Shown here: piece by piece, positions 41,380 to 49,763 of the stretch
How the letters are laid out: each line of letters begins with the position of its first letter
How positions within the stretch are numbered: the first letter of the stretch is position 1
NCBI RefSeq assembly: GCF_002163585.1
Contig: NZ_CP015579.1
Span: 3,038,001 to 3,102,000, forward strand
Direction of reading: 5' to 3'
Length of the DNA stretch: 64,000 bases
Source of the DNA: Tatumella citrea
GTDB lineage: Bacteria; Pseudomonadota; Gammaproteobacteria; Enterobacterales; Enterobacteriaceae
The notes under the pieces: generated by a model
Told to the model about the DNA's origin: nothing
The model's input: the letters and a program-made list of their open reading frames with translations, nothing else
Databases searched by the model: none
Translations under genes and position numbers: made by a program

Positions 41380-43815
41380 TTATTTATCCAGTGCGTAGGC
41401 AATTACATAATCACCACGGTCTGGTGACTGACGGGCACCACCGGCAGAAATAAGAATGTATTGTTTGCCGGTTTTCGGCGATACATAGCTCATTGGTCCA
41501 CCCTGGCTTCCGACAGGTAAACGAGCTTTCCAGACTTCTTTTCCGGTTGAGCTGTCAAATGCACGCAGGTAGTAATCCTGAGTCCCGGCAATAAATACCA
41601 GGCCGCCCTGCGTTGCCAGAGTACCACCCAGTGTTGGCATGCCGATTGGCATTTTCACACCCATCTTGATACCAAAAGGCCCGGTATCCTGAACAGTACC
41701 TACTGGTACCTGCCAGACGATTTTCTGAGTGGTCATATCAATAGCACTCAGCGTACCAAATGGCGGTGCCTGACATGGAATACCCAGTGGGGACATGAAG
41801 CGGTTTTTGTTCACAGAGTAAGGCGCACCTTTCATCGGAACCGCACCCATACCGGTGTTCACAGCTTCACCGCCAGTATTTACGCCAGTTTTAGCATTTG
41901 GATCAGCCGGTACCAACTGCTGCCACAGGCCCAGGCGCATATCATTAACAAAGATATAGTGGTTTACCGGATCGGTAGACAGGCTGCCCCAGTTCATGCC
42001 ACCCAGAGATCCCGGGAAGCTCAGCGATATATCAGTGCCCGGAGCGGTGTACAGCCCGTTATAGCGCATTGATTTAAAGCTGATACGACAAGCCAGTTGG
42101 TCAAACGGTGTCGCACCCCACATGTCAGACTCTTTCAGAGTCTGCGCACCAATCTGCGGCATGCCGACAGAACGTGGCTGGGTAAAGCTATATTGTTCAC
42201 CAGGAATTCCGCCGCCTTTCACTGCGACATTTTCCACTTTAGTCAGAGGCTGACCAGTCAGACGATCCAGTACATAGATCTGTCCTGCTTTGGTGCCGAT
42301 AACTACTGCAGGTTTTTCAGTACCATCGCTGGTTTTGAAATTAATCAGGCTTGGTTGCATCGGGACATCGAAATCCCACAGGTCATTATGGACCGTCTGA
42401 TAATCCCATTTTTCTTTCCCTGTTGTTGCATCAACAGCAAGGATAGAAGCACCATATTTATGGTCCAGAGCAGTACGGTTAGCACCCCAGATATCTACTG
42501 AAGAACTACCCATCGGCATGAATACAGTATTCATTGACGGGTCATACGACATTGGTGCCCAGGAGTTCGGGGTACTTCTGACATAATGCTCGCCCGGTTT
42601 CAGCACTGCATTCGGATCCTGATTACCGGTATCGAATGACCAACGTAACTGACCAGTGATCACGTCAAAACCACGAATCACACCACCAGGCATATCAACA
42701 CTAACGTTATCTGACACGCGCCCGCCAACCACGACGGTAGTACCAGCCAGCGTTGGTGCGGAGGTTAATACATATTGTGGATCTGGTGCACTACCCATTC
42801 CGGTCAACAAATTAACGGTACCTTTGTCACCGAAATCCTGGCAGAACTCACCGTTGTCCGCATTCAGAGCAATCAGGCGGTCATCGATGGTGTTCATCAG
42901 AATACGACGTTCACAACCACCCGCATTTACAGCAGCTACTGGTGCCGGAGGAGTACTGCCCGGTACGGTTGGCTGAGGTAATGGTTTGGTCGCATCAAAG
43001 TAAGCCAGACCACGGCAACGCATCCATACAGAAGATTTTGCGTTAATATCCGCTTTCCAGATTTGCTTACCGGTATCCGCGTCTACCGCAATCACATTGT
43101 TGTGTGGAGTACACAGGAACACTTTATCGCCTACCTGCAGCGGAGTTTCCTGATCTTCAGCACCATTTCCGGTTGGGCTAATCGGAATATCACCCGTGTG
43201 GAATGTCCAGGCTGGTTTCAGTTCAGACACGTTGTTACGGTTAATCTGGTCCAGCGCGACAAAACGACTGCCGCCCGGAGTATTACCGTAGTTATCCCAG
43301 TTTTTCTGCATCTGGTCTTTGTCCACCGGAACCAGTGGTTTTTCCTGACCAGAAAAAGCGACCGGATCATGAGGAACGAACATATAACCAAAGGCAACGG
43401 CGAAAGCCACAATCGACAGTACCGCTAACACATAGGATCCTTTCCATTCTGAACCACGTTCTTCATAACGGCGCAGAGATGGCAGGAGCAGGAAAGCCAG
43501 AATAGCCAGGCCCCCCGGATACATCAGACGTGAAATTAACGGCCAGAAATTAAGCCCGGCGTCTGACAGTGCCCAGATTATCGTACCAATCATGGTCACT
43601 ATATAAAGTACTGCACCGGCAGAACGACTCCGCAGGAACAGGTATCCGCTGATCAGCATCAGAACGCCGGAGATCAGGAAGTACCAGCTACCGCCTAACG
43701 TAACCAGTTTTACACCGCCATAGATAAACGCTATAGCGGTCAGAACAAGAATGATCCCTAGTAAGAAACTACATACTCTTAGCCATAAAGGCTTTTGTTT
43801 TAATGAAGAGGCCAT
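41380..43815 (-). CDS. gcd: Membrane-bound PQQ-dependent glucose dehydrogenase (glucose/quinate/shikimate family)
   Basis: Oxidises an aldose in the periplasm, passing electrons to ubiquinone. The 811-residue protein has five N-terminal membrane segments (up to about residue 145), then an eight-bladed quinoprotein propeller: repeats such as VDADTGKQIWKADI, FDVITGQLRWSFDTG, VDATTGKEKWDYQT and FDSSTGKEVWKARL. The family signature WDFDVPMQPSLI and YILISAGGARQSPDRGDYVIAYALD are present. Glucose is the most likely substrate; quinate or shikimate cannot be excluded. No PQQ synthesis genes are in the window. Confidence 0.88.
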   Translation of the reverse strand: MASSLKQKPLWLRVCSFLLGIILVLTAIAFIYGGVKLVTLGGSWYFLISGVLMLISGYLFLRSRSAGAVLYIVTMIGTIIWALSDAGLNFWPLISRLMYPGGLAILAFLLLPSLRRYEERGSEWKGSYVLAVLSIVAFAVAFGYMFVPHDPVAFSGQEKPLVPVDKDQMQKNWDNYGNTPGGSRFVALDQINRNNVSELKPAWTFHTGDIPISPTGNGAEDQETPLQVGDKVFLCTPHNNVIAVDADTGKQIWKADINAKSSVWMRCRGLAYFDATKPLPQPTVPGSTPPAPVAAVNAGGCERRILMNTIDDRLIALNADNGEFCQDFGDKGTVNLLTGMGSAPDPQYVLTSAPTLAGTTVVVGGRVSDNVSVDMPGGVIRGFDVITGQLRWSFDTGNQDPNAVLKPGEHYVRSTPNSWAPMSYDPSMNTVFMPMGSSSVDIWGANRTALDHKYGASILAVDATTGKEKWDYQTVHNDLWDFDVPMQPSLINFKTSDGTEKPAVVIGTKAGQIYVLDRLTGQPLTKVENVAVKGGGIPGEQYSFTQPRSVGMPQIGAQTLKESDMWGATPFDQLACRISFKSMRYNGLYTAPGTDISLSFPGSLGGMNWGSLSTDPVNHYIFVNDMRLGLWQQLVPADPNAKTGVNTGGEAVNTGMGAVPMKGAPYSVNKNRFMSPLGIPCQAPPFGTLSAIDMTTQKIVWQVPVGTVQDTGPFGIKMGVKMPIGMPTLGGTLATQGGLVFIAGTQDYYLRAFDSSTGKEVWKARLPVGSQGGPMSYVSPKTGKQYILISAGGARQSPDRGDYVIAYALDK

Positions 43816-44047
43816 AATCAGACACCCTGAGTTAAAATGAGCCGAGATTATACATATGAAAAACAGAAACGAAACATTTGGAAAATAACCGAATCAGTTA
43901 TTTATACCTTTTCGCAATAAAAACATCCCAAATGATTATTTTTCATACCAGTCAGCAGCTGAATCTGCAGCCGGTTTAAAGAAATGTGACACTCCTGTGG
44001 TACTATTTAGCAACATTGTTAGCCGCCATATACCGAAAAAATTGAAT

Positions 44048-44407
44048 ATGTCACTTCCTGTCTCCGGTTTTCGCAGCCGAAAATTTTACCTGTTACTGAT
44101 CCTCGTTATCGCCATCGTTGCCTGGTGGTGGCCGAAAAAAGTGGAACCACAGACAATGGATTACTATCAGTCGCTATTGTGTGCCGTGGTTAAAGGACCA
44201 GAGCACACATCAGAAACAGATTTCACCCAGGTACTGAAAAGAACCGTTGAAGGTTCTAATTCTGATTACTCTTTAAGAAAGTACCATTACGACAGCAATG
44301 CAGGGGATGCAGTCATCCGCCAATGGAACAAGCTTTCTGTGAGCCAACAGCTGCAGGCAAGAAATGATAGCCATCAGTGTCTGCAGCTGATGCGATCTGT
44401 CGCATAA
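44048..44407 (+). CDS. Small single-span membrane protein, unknown function
   Basis: Not recognised. A 119-residue protein with one membrane segment (FYLLLILVIAIVAWWW, about 13-28) close to the N-terminus after RSRK, and a soluble part with two Cys (LLCAVVKG, HQCLQLM) that would be periplasmic by the positive-inside rule. The start at 44048 is the first ATG; GTG at 43997 and TTG at 44042 are alternatives and no good ribosome site is seen. It is divergent from gcd. Confidence 0.6.
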   Translation: MSLPVSGFRSRKFYLLLILVIAIVAWWWPKKVEPQTMDYYQSLLCAVVKGPEHTSETDFTQVLKRTVEGSNSDYSLRKYHYDSNAGDAVIRQWNKLSVSQQLQARNDSHQCLQLMRSVA

Positions 44408-44497
44408 AACCAGCCATTAATTTTCTGTCAGCACTCTGTCCACCGAAAATATTCATAATACTGAACAGTTCCGGTGGGCAGTATTCAAACATTAAAC

Positions 44498-44516
44498 GAT
44501 AATGATAATCAATAAC
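44498..44516. promoter_or_regulatory. Fur-box-like site
   Basis: GATAATGATAATCAATAAC matches the 19-bp Fur consensus GATAATGATAATCATTATC at 16 or more positions. It lies 120 bp upstream of the disrupted LysR-type gene and downstream of the small membrane protein gene. Iron control of whatever is transcribed rightward is inferred. Confidence 0.72.
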
Positions 44517-44635
44517 ATTATTTTTGTTATAGATTTTTTATTTATCGTTACCCCGCAACGATGCTCCTGACAGGGTTAGTACAACGCTGACTGACTGTGC
44601 TATAACTCAGAAAAATTCGCTGATGAACCGGAAAA

Positions 44636-45618
44636 ATGAAGTATCCAGATCTGAATCTGATTATCGCGCTTGATGCACTGCTGGAAGAAGGTTCAGTCAC
44701 CGGAGCCGCGAGACGTATGAATCTCAGCCCACCAGCGATGAGCCGCACACTGACCCGAATCCGTGATCAGCTGGGGGATGCTATTCTGGTAAAAAATGGC
44801 CGGAAAATGGTCCCTACCCCCAGAGCCCTTGCGCTGCGTGAACAGATTCATCAAACCATGGAAAATGCCATTCAGGTGTTGCAGCCAGAATCAGCGCTGG
44901 ATTTAGCCTCACTGGACCGCACATTCTCTTTACACGCAAATGATGTATTTATCAGTGCATTTGGCGGACAGTTACTGGAGCGATTACGACAGCAGGCACC
45001 GAATGTCGGACTCCGGTTTACAGCAGAGAATGGCAGTGATGAGGACAGTCTGCGGGACGGTAAGGTCGATCTGTATATCAGTGCAATGCGACCAATGCCT
45101 GAAGATATTCATGTTCAGTCACTGTTTTCCACCCGTTTTATGGGGCTGGCTCGTGAAGATCACCCTATTTTTTCGGCGCCGGTCACCCTCAGCGTTTTGC
45201 TGCCTATGAGCAAATCAGTGTTTCGCGACGCGGCCGCGCCAGAGGGCCAATGGATAAATGCCTGGCTGAAGCCGGGCTGGTACGAACGGTTTCACTGGTA
45301 GTACCAACATTTCATTCTGGCGTTTTCTCGTTGGGCAATTCAGACCTGATTCTGCCGTTACCGGAACATGTTGTAAGTGCCGTATTGCGGATGGGAATAA
45401 AAACCCGTGCTTTCTCGCTGCCTTTAGCACTGGAGCCCATTCCGGTTATCCAGGCCTGACATCCGCGCTTTCAAAAAGAGGCTGCTCATCGTTGGTTAAG
45501 ACGGATCATTTATGAGCTCTGTCTTTCGGCGTCAGATATTATTTTGCTGCTGACCAACAGGCCGCTGAAACGCTGGCATCGTCACTGGTTTGAGCATCAG
45601 ACAGCCCGGGCGGGTTGA
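44636..45618 (+). pseudogene. LysR-type regulator, disrupted by a frameshift and a nonsense codon
   Basis: The intact part (44636 to about 45190) starts MKYPDLNLIIALDALLEEGS and has the LysR wing-HTH (SVTGAARRMNLSPPAMSRTL) and part of the effector domain. About 45190 the frame is lost, consistent with a one-base deletion: after PVTL the natural continuation RFAAYEQISVSRRGRARGP is read in another frame, through VSLVVPTFHSGVFSLGNSDL. That frame then meets TGA at 45457-45459 where LysR proteins of this type have Trp (HPRFQKEAAHRWLRR follows), and runs on to TGA at 45616. Two lesions make sequencing error an unlikely full explanation. Confidence 0.88.
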
Positions 45619-45638
45619 GGCAACCCGCCTTGACCCGC

Positions 45639-46151
45639 CTATGATAACGCCAGCAGACCTTTGTCGGCTAACCGGCTGGCTTCTTTGCTGATATTGACCT
45701 GCATGGTTGCTACAGCAACCTCAGCAAGCCACTGAGGAATCTGATAATTCCCCCGCAACTGTAACCAACTGAGGATATCTGTCAGATGCCATAACGAGGT
45801 TTTACCTTCATGGACCGGAGAAGGAAAGTTTCCTGGATAAGCGAGCATCAGTTTCCGCATATTTTGTCGTGAAACTCCAACCAGCTCTGCAACATCCGTT
45901 AATCCCACCAGATCGGGGGCAGCTTCAGTCAACAGTGCTGAAGGCACAACGTTTTTTATCCCGGTGATAGCCTGCCGGATTGCCTGTACTGCACTTTCAG
46001 ACTCTGTTGTAAATTCAAGGGCCAACCTGCCAGGCAGACCAACACCGATGACGGCATCATCACATCCTGCAGCAATCAGCCTCCCGACGATATTATGTTG
46101 GTTAGCATCCAGTTCAGACAGTTGGTATCTCAGCGTGAAGATAAATTCCAT
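45639..46151 (-). CDS. Two-domain HTH DNA-binding protein, candidate antitoxin/regulator of a two-gene module
   Basis: A 170-residue protein. Residues 1-70 form an alpha/beta domain (MEFIFTLRYQL..., CDDAVIGVGLPGRLALEFTTE) and the second part carries a MerR/AlpA-like helix-turn-helix (LVGLTDVAELVGVSRQNMRKLM, shown in part; then FPSPVHEGKTSLWHLTDILSWL). AAGGAG lies 5 nt before the ATG and the start is only 9 nt after the upstream 87-residue gene. Pairs of this kind are seen in other Proteobacteria, but I know of no characterised function. By layout it could be the autoregulator or antitoxin. Confidence 0.75.
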   Translation of the reverse strand: MEFIFTLRYQLSELDANQHNIVGRLIAAGCDDAVIGVGLPGRLALEFTTESESAVQAIRQAITGIKNVVPSALLTEAAPDLVGLTDVAELVGVSRQNMRKLMLAYPGNFPSPVHEGKTSLWHLTDILSWLQLRGNYQIPQWLAEVAVATMQVNISKEASRLADKGLLALS

Positions 46152-46160
46152 TTCAACTCC

Positions 46161-46424
46161 TTAATGTTCCGTGCAACGGCCTTTGCCAGGATATGCACAT
46201 CTGTCTACAATCCGGCGAAGTGCTCTGGCATGATTATGCGGGTTCTTTGGAGTGCACCACACACAGAGAATACAAAATTCGCCACAACGACAATATTTAT
46301 TATTTTCAGGGCAATACATTTTCCCCCAGGCATGGCTGCCTCCTGTCACAATCTTCCATCCATGAGCTTCTGCATACAAAAGCGCTTGTTCAATCTCTTT
46401 GTGTGGGTGTTTCGCCCTGCTCAT
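46161..46424 (-). CDS. Cys-rich 87-residue protein, candidate HicA-like toxin
   Basis: First gene of a two-gene unit. The protein is basic and short: an N-terminal helix (HPHKEIEQALLYAEAHGW), then KIVTGGSHAWGKMYC, a Cys cluster YCPENNKYCRCGEFC with two more Cys (ILCVWC), and HARALRRIVDRC. The GW..GGSH..G pattern resembles the strand-turn with the catalytic His of HicA mRNA interferases, but the Cys cluster is extra and may bind metal. GAGGA lies 7 nt before ATG 46424. The HicA link is an inference from a short pattern. Confidence 0.65.
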   Translation of the reverse strand: MSRAKHPHKEIEQALLYAEAHGWKIVTGGSHAWGKMYCPENNKYCRCGEFCILCVWCTPKNPHNHARALRRIVDRCAYPGKGRCTEH

Positions 46425-46426
46425 AA

Positions 46427-46794
46427 CTCTTCCTCAAGCATATTGATCTCCCCCCCGGGTTGTCAATTGACAACCATGATATTAATTTCCTCTGATTCTT
46501 CCTGGTCCAGCGGTAGTACCGGAAACTTGCAGGATCTAATCCACTCAGGTAATCAACAAATGTTGCCGTGAAAAGTTGTAGGGAGGCTCGTAAATCATCG
46601 CTACATCTGGCAGGGTTTTGGCGGCACGCAGCGAGGTGTTACGCTAAACTAAATTAACTCCGGGGTGAGCCTTCTGACTTGTACGCCTTCACACTTAGGA
46701 CTCTCCTGCTGGTTTCAAACGATAATTGCCCTCTGGTCACTTCGCCACATGTGGTCAGAATCCTGTTAAACACTTGCCGCAGACAGTTATGTAA
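46427..46794. other. Divergent promoter region between the two-gene module and the AraC remnant
   Basis: This 368-bp stretch has no supportable gene. It holds the 18-bp palindrome with a TTGACA element and a smaller palindrome CCACATGTGG near 46746, close to the AraC-type gene. Short frames present here on both strands look like noise. Confidence 0.5.
46458..46475. promoter_or_regulatory. Perfect 18-bp palindrome, probable operator
   Basis: GGTTGTCAATTGACAACC is self-complementary over all 18 bases and ends 34 bp upstream of the 87-residue gene. It contains a consensus -35 (TTGACA on the minus strand, 46461-46466), so a bound protein would block that promoter. The HTH protein of the same unit is the obvious candidate ligand. 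Confidence 0.7.
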
Positions 46795-47661
46795 ATGAAC
46801 AAGAATAACGTGATAAATGACTGGGTTAACATTCGACGTGACCACCAGACTGGCATTGAAAGTATCCATGCTCATTTTTGCGGCCATGCCTACGACGCAC
46901 ATGATCATGATGAAGTTTTGGTCGGAGTAACCCAACAAGGACTGCAGCGTTTTCATTGTCATCGTACACTGCATACCAGCCATCCCGGCCGGGCAATTTT
47001 AATTGAACCCGGAGCTGTTCATGACGGACATGCTATCGAAAGTGAGGGTTTTACTTATCTGATGCTCTACTTACCCCAGACCTGGGTTAGTGGAAATATG
47101 CAACGCAGAGGGCTGGGTGACATCTCCGATCTGGGAGCGGCATTCAGCCACACCCTTACGGATGATCAGATGCTGATCACTGCGATCCGTCAGGCTTTTT
47201 TTGCGATTCATCACCAGGAAGGACGGCTCGCGCGTGACCAGTCACTCGATGAACTTATCTTTTTGCTTTCCCGCCATATCAGTCAGGTTTCCTCTGCCGG
47301 GCATGCAGATGATTCACTCAGAAAAATCTACCAGGTCAGAGATTTTTTGCACGACAACATGGAGCTGGATATTAGTCTGGAGGAGTTATCTGCGCAGACT
47401 GGTATTGACCGGTTCCGCTTAAGCCGGCAATTCAAAAAAGTTTTTGGCCAGTCTCCGCATGCCTGGCGGGTACGGCTGCGTCTGAAAACAGCCCGCAGTA
47501 TGCTGGCTCGCGGAATCGAGCCTGCGGTGGTTGCTTAAGCCGTTGGTTTTGCAGATCAAAGCCATATGGGCCGCTGGTTTCAGCGTGCATATCGCATGAG
47601 CCCTGCACAATATCAACGAAGTGCACAAATCTTCCAGAACGGATATCGGACAATTTCATAA
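46795..47661 (+). pseudogene. AraC-family regulator interrupted by a stop codon in the second HTH
   Basis: Reading starts MNKNNVINDWVNIRRDHQTG with an AraC-type cupin domain (HAHFCGHAYDAHDHDEVLVGV; GRAILIEPGAVHDGH). The first HTH (LEELSAQTGIDRFRLSRQFK) is complete. At 47536-47538 a TAA interrupts the second HTH; the same frame then continues AVGFADQSHMGRWFQRAYRM and SPAQYQRSAQ to TAA at 47659. A Gln or Glu codon changed to TAA is the simplest explanation. The 247-residue product would lack the last DNA-binding helix-turn-helix, so it is probably inactive. Confidence 0.85.
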
Positions 47662-47697
47662 GATGCTTCTTCAGAAATGTTTGGAGTACAGGCAACC

Positions 47698-48105
47698 ATG
47701 TTCGATACCAAAATTGTTTTTGTCATTCGTGAAGATCTTGCCGTCTGGCAAAAACTCAACGTCACAGCGTTTCTCGCCACTGGCATTGCAGCAGATTCCC
47801 CGGAGATTATGGGACAACCCTATGTAGATTCCGGCGGGCGTCAGTACGGAAAACTCGCTGGTCAGCCAATAATGATCTTCTCAGCAGATACTGAAGGATT
47901 AAGGAAAGTACAGGCCAGGGGATTTGATCGGGAGCTGGTTATGATGCCATACGTTTATCCGATGTTTTCAACGGGAAATGATGAGGCTAACAGAGAAATA
48001 TTTCAGGCAGAGCCTGCAGAAAATATGGACCTGGTAGGGCTGGCCATGCGCGGTCCGAAAAAAATTATCGACAAAGTCATTAAGGGACTCTCGCTGCACC
48101 AATAA
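47698..48105 (+). CDS. DUF2000 family protein
   Basis: A 135-residue protein matching DUF2000 (peptidyl-tRNA hydrolase PTH2-like fold): FDTKIVFVIREDLAVWQKLN, AFLATGIAADSPEIMGQPYVD, QPIMIFSADTEGLRKVQARG and DLVGLAMRGPKKIIDKV. The start at 47698 is supported by the AGG about 6 nt upstream; a frame from 47677 adds 7 residues. DUF2000 genes often sit beside AraC-type regulators, as here. No activity is known. Confidence 0.85.
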   Translation: MFDTKIVFVIREDLAVWQKLNVTAFLATGIAADSPEIMGQPYVDSGGRQYGKLAGQPIMIFSADTEGLRKVQARGFDRELVMMPYVYPMFSTGNDEANREIFQAEPAENMDLVGLAMRGPKKIIDKVIKGLSLHQ

Positions 48106-48437
48106 CCGGTGAAGTAAACCTTGCCGGTAAACAGTTTGCTTCATTTCTGCCACAGTCTCCTCCGTTCTTAGCTAAGAGCCTGTGGCTAAACCATAGCGTT
48201 ACTCACCGCTGCCTGCCTATGTTCTGCCTGTCTGTAATCATTCTAATAACCCATGACAATGTAAGGATTTTATACTGTTTATGAAATCTTTAATCACAAT
48301 ATTCTGCTGTTTAATTCTCGACCTTGAGCCGTTTCTCGTTCAATCTGGCTACTATTAACAGATGCAGTTAATTATTCAGGGAAAGGAATGTAACGTCCCT
48401 GACCGCAGTTTTTTCGTGCAGAAATACGGAGCGTATT
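48106..48437. other. Spacer before the molybdenum/cytochrome b operon
   Basis: No gene could be supported in these 332 bp. After the DUF2000 stop an imperfect stem GAAGTAAAC...GTTTGCTTC (about 48112-48142) may terminate that transcript. A 12-bp palindrome TCTTAGCTAAGA lies at 48166-48177. Further right the sequence becomes AT-rich and probably holds the operon promoter; CAGGGA...TCCCTG near 48377-48402 can form a small hairpin in the leader. Confidence 0.5.
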
Positions 48438-49058
48438 ATGATGAAATCTTCACGTCTTGCTGGCCTGCTACTTTCTACACTGTTACTAAGCAGTGGTGCA
48501 TTCGCGGCCGATGCAGGGCATATCATTAAGCCAACCCGTGGAACCATTGATTCCGTGACAGCCACGGAGCTTCACCTGACTACCCGTCAGGGCGAAAAGC
48601 TGGATGTCAAACTCACCCCTGAAACTAAAGTCACTGAAGTGACTACCGGTAAAATGTCCGATATCAAACCTGACAGCTTTATCGGTACTGCAGCGGTTCC
48701 ACAGGCTAACGGTACTCTGAAAGCTCTGGAAGTGCATGTTTTTGCCCCAAGCCTGCGCGGCAGTGGTGAAGGTTTCAATCCGTTCGAATCCCCGGACGGA
48801 AAAGTCAACACAATGACTAACGGTACCGTTGGTAAACTGGTCAATGCTAATGGCCGGACCCTGACCGTGAAATATCAGAATGGTCAGAAAACCGTAGTCG
48901 TCCCGGATGATGTTCCGGTCGTACTGTTGGCTCCGGGTGATCGTAGCCTTCTGAAACCTGGCGCACATATTATTCTCTTCCCGGCAAAAGACGCTTCAGG
49001 TGCCCTGGTTGCCAACCGCATTTCGGCAGGCAAAGACGGCGTTACTCCACCGATGTAA
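48438..49058 (+). CDS. Exported protein with two DUF5666-like repeats
   Basis: A 206-residue precursor with a signal peptide (MMKSSRLAGLLLSTLLLSSG, cleavage after AFA near 23). The mature protein has two similar beta-rich repeats: GTIDSVTATELHLTTRQGEK ... (about 35-105) and GTVGKLVNANGRTLTVKYQN ... (about 128-198), the pattern of DUF5666/OB-like periplasmic proteins. GGAG lies 6 nt before the ATG. It heads an operon with a cytochrome b and a molybdopterin enzyme, so a role in that redox system is inferred; no activity is known. Confidence 0.82.
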   Translation: MMKSSRLAGLLLSTLLLSSGAFAADAGHIIKPTRGTIDSVTATELHLTTRQGEKLDVKLTPETKVTEVTTGKMSDIKPDSFIGTAAVPQANGTLKALEVHVFAPSLRGSGEGFNPFESPDGKVNTMTNGTVGKLVNANGRTLTVKYQNGQKTVVVPDDVPVVLLAPGDRSLLKPGAHIILFPAKDASGALVANRISAGKDGVTPPM

Positions 49059-49136
49059 CTTAACAGCTTCGGACTACCATCCATTTACCCTCCATAGCAA
49101 CGGTGGTCCGAAGCTTTTTCCGGCAAGGGAATATTC

Positions 49137-49763
49137 ATGCGCAAATCCACTGTCCACCCCTGGCCTGTCCGGTTATGTCACTGGCTTAATGTGCCGGTGA
49201 TGGTTGGCATGGTGATGAGTGGCTGGGGGATCTATAACGCCGATCCGCTATTTAGTTTCAGCTTCCCGCAAAAAGCTACCCTTGGTGGCTGGCTGGGTGG
49301 GAATATTGCCTGGCATCTTGCTGTAATGTGGGTACTGGGTCTCAACGGGTTAATTTACCTGAGTTGGGGGATACTGAGCGGCCACTTCCGGCGGCGCTTT
49401 TTTCCGTTAACTGCCGGCGCTGTTGGCCAGGATATTTCTCTGGCGCTGCGCTTTCGCCTGCCTCACCGTTCCCGCAGCTATAATGCAGTACAAAAACTGA
49501 TGTACCTGTTGGTCTTACTGGCAGGCGTCTTATTAGTGCTTTCCGGGCTATCTATCTGGAAACCCGTCCAGTTCAGTTCTCTGGTCGCTCTGATGGGGGG
49601 ATTTGCTACCGCCCGTTATGTGCACTTTTTTGCCATGAGTACGATTGTGGTGTTTGTGTGTATCCATGTTTTGATGGTGATACTGGTACCCAAAACACTG
49701 CCTGCAATGATCACCGGCGGGCAGGCATCTCCTGAAAATGCCCCGGAACAGAACCATGACTGA
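49137..49763 (+). CDS. Cytochrome b561-type membrane protein
   Basis: A 208-residue integral membrane protein of the b561/Ni-hydrogenase b family with four hydrophobic segments. Candidate heme-axial His residues lie in HPWPVRLCHWLNVPVM (His8, His16), NIAWHLAVMW, RYVHFFAMS and VCIHVLMVIL. It would pass electrons between the quinone pool and a periplasmic partner, here most likely the molybdoenzyme that overlaps its 3' end by 8 bp. Confidence 0.88.
   Translation: MRKSTVHPWPVRLCHWLNVPVMVGMVMSGWGIYNADPLFSFSFPQKATLGGWLGGNIAWHLAVMWVLGLNGLIYLSWGILSGHFRRRFFPLTAGAVGQDISLALRFRLPHRSRSYNAVQKLMYLLVLLAGVLLVLSGLSIWKPVQFSSLVALMGGFATARYVHFFAMSTIVVFVCIHVLMVILVPKTLPAMITGGQASPENAPEQNHD

Noticed and set aside
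46095..46571. 158-codon plus-strand frame over the Cys-rich gene
   Set aside because: Overlaps two well-started minus-strand genes and has low-complexity Ser-rich translation.
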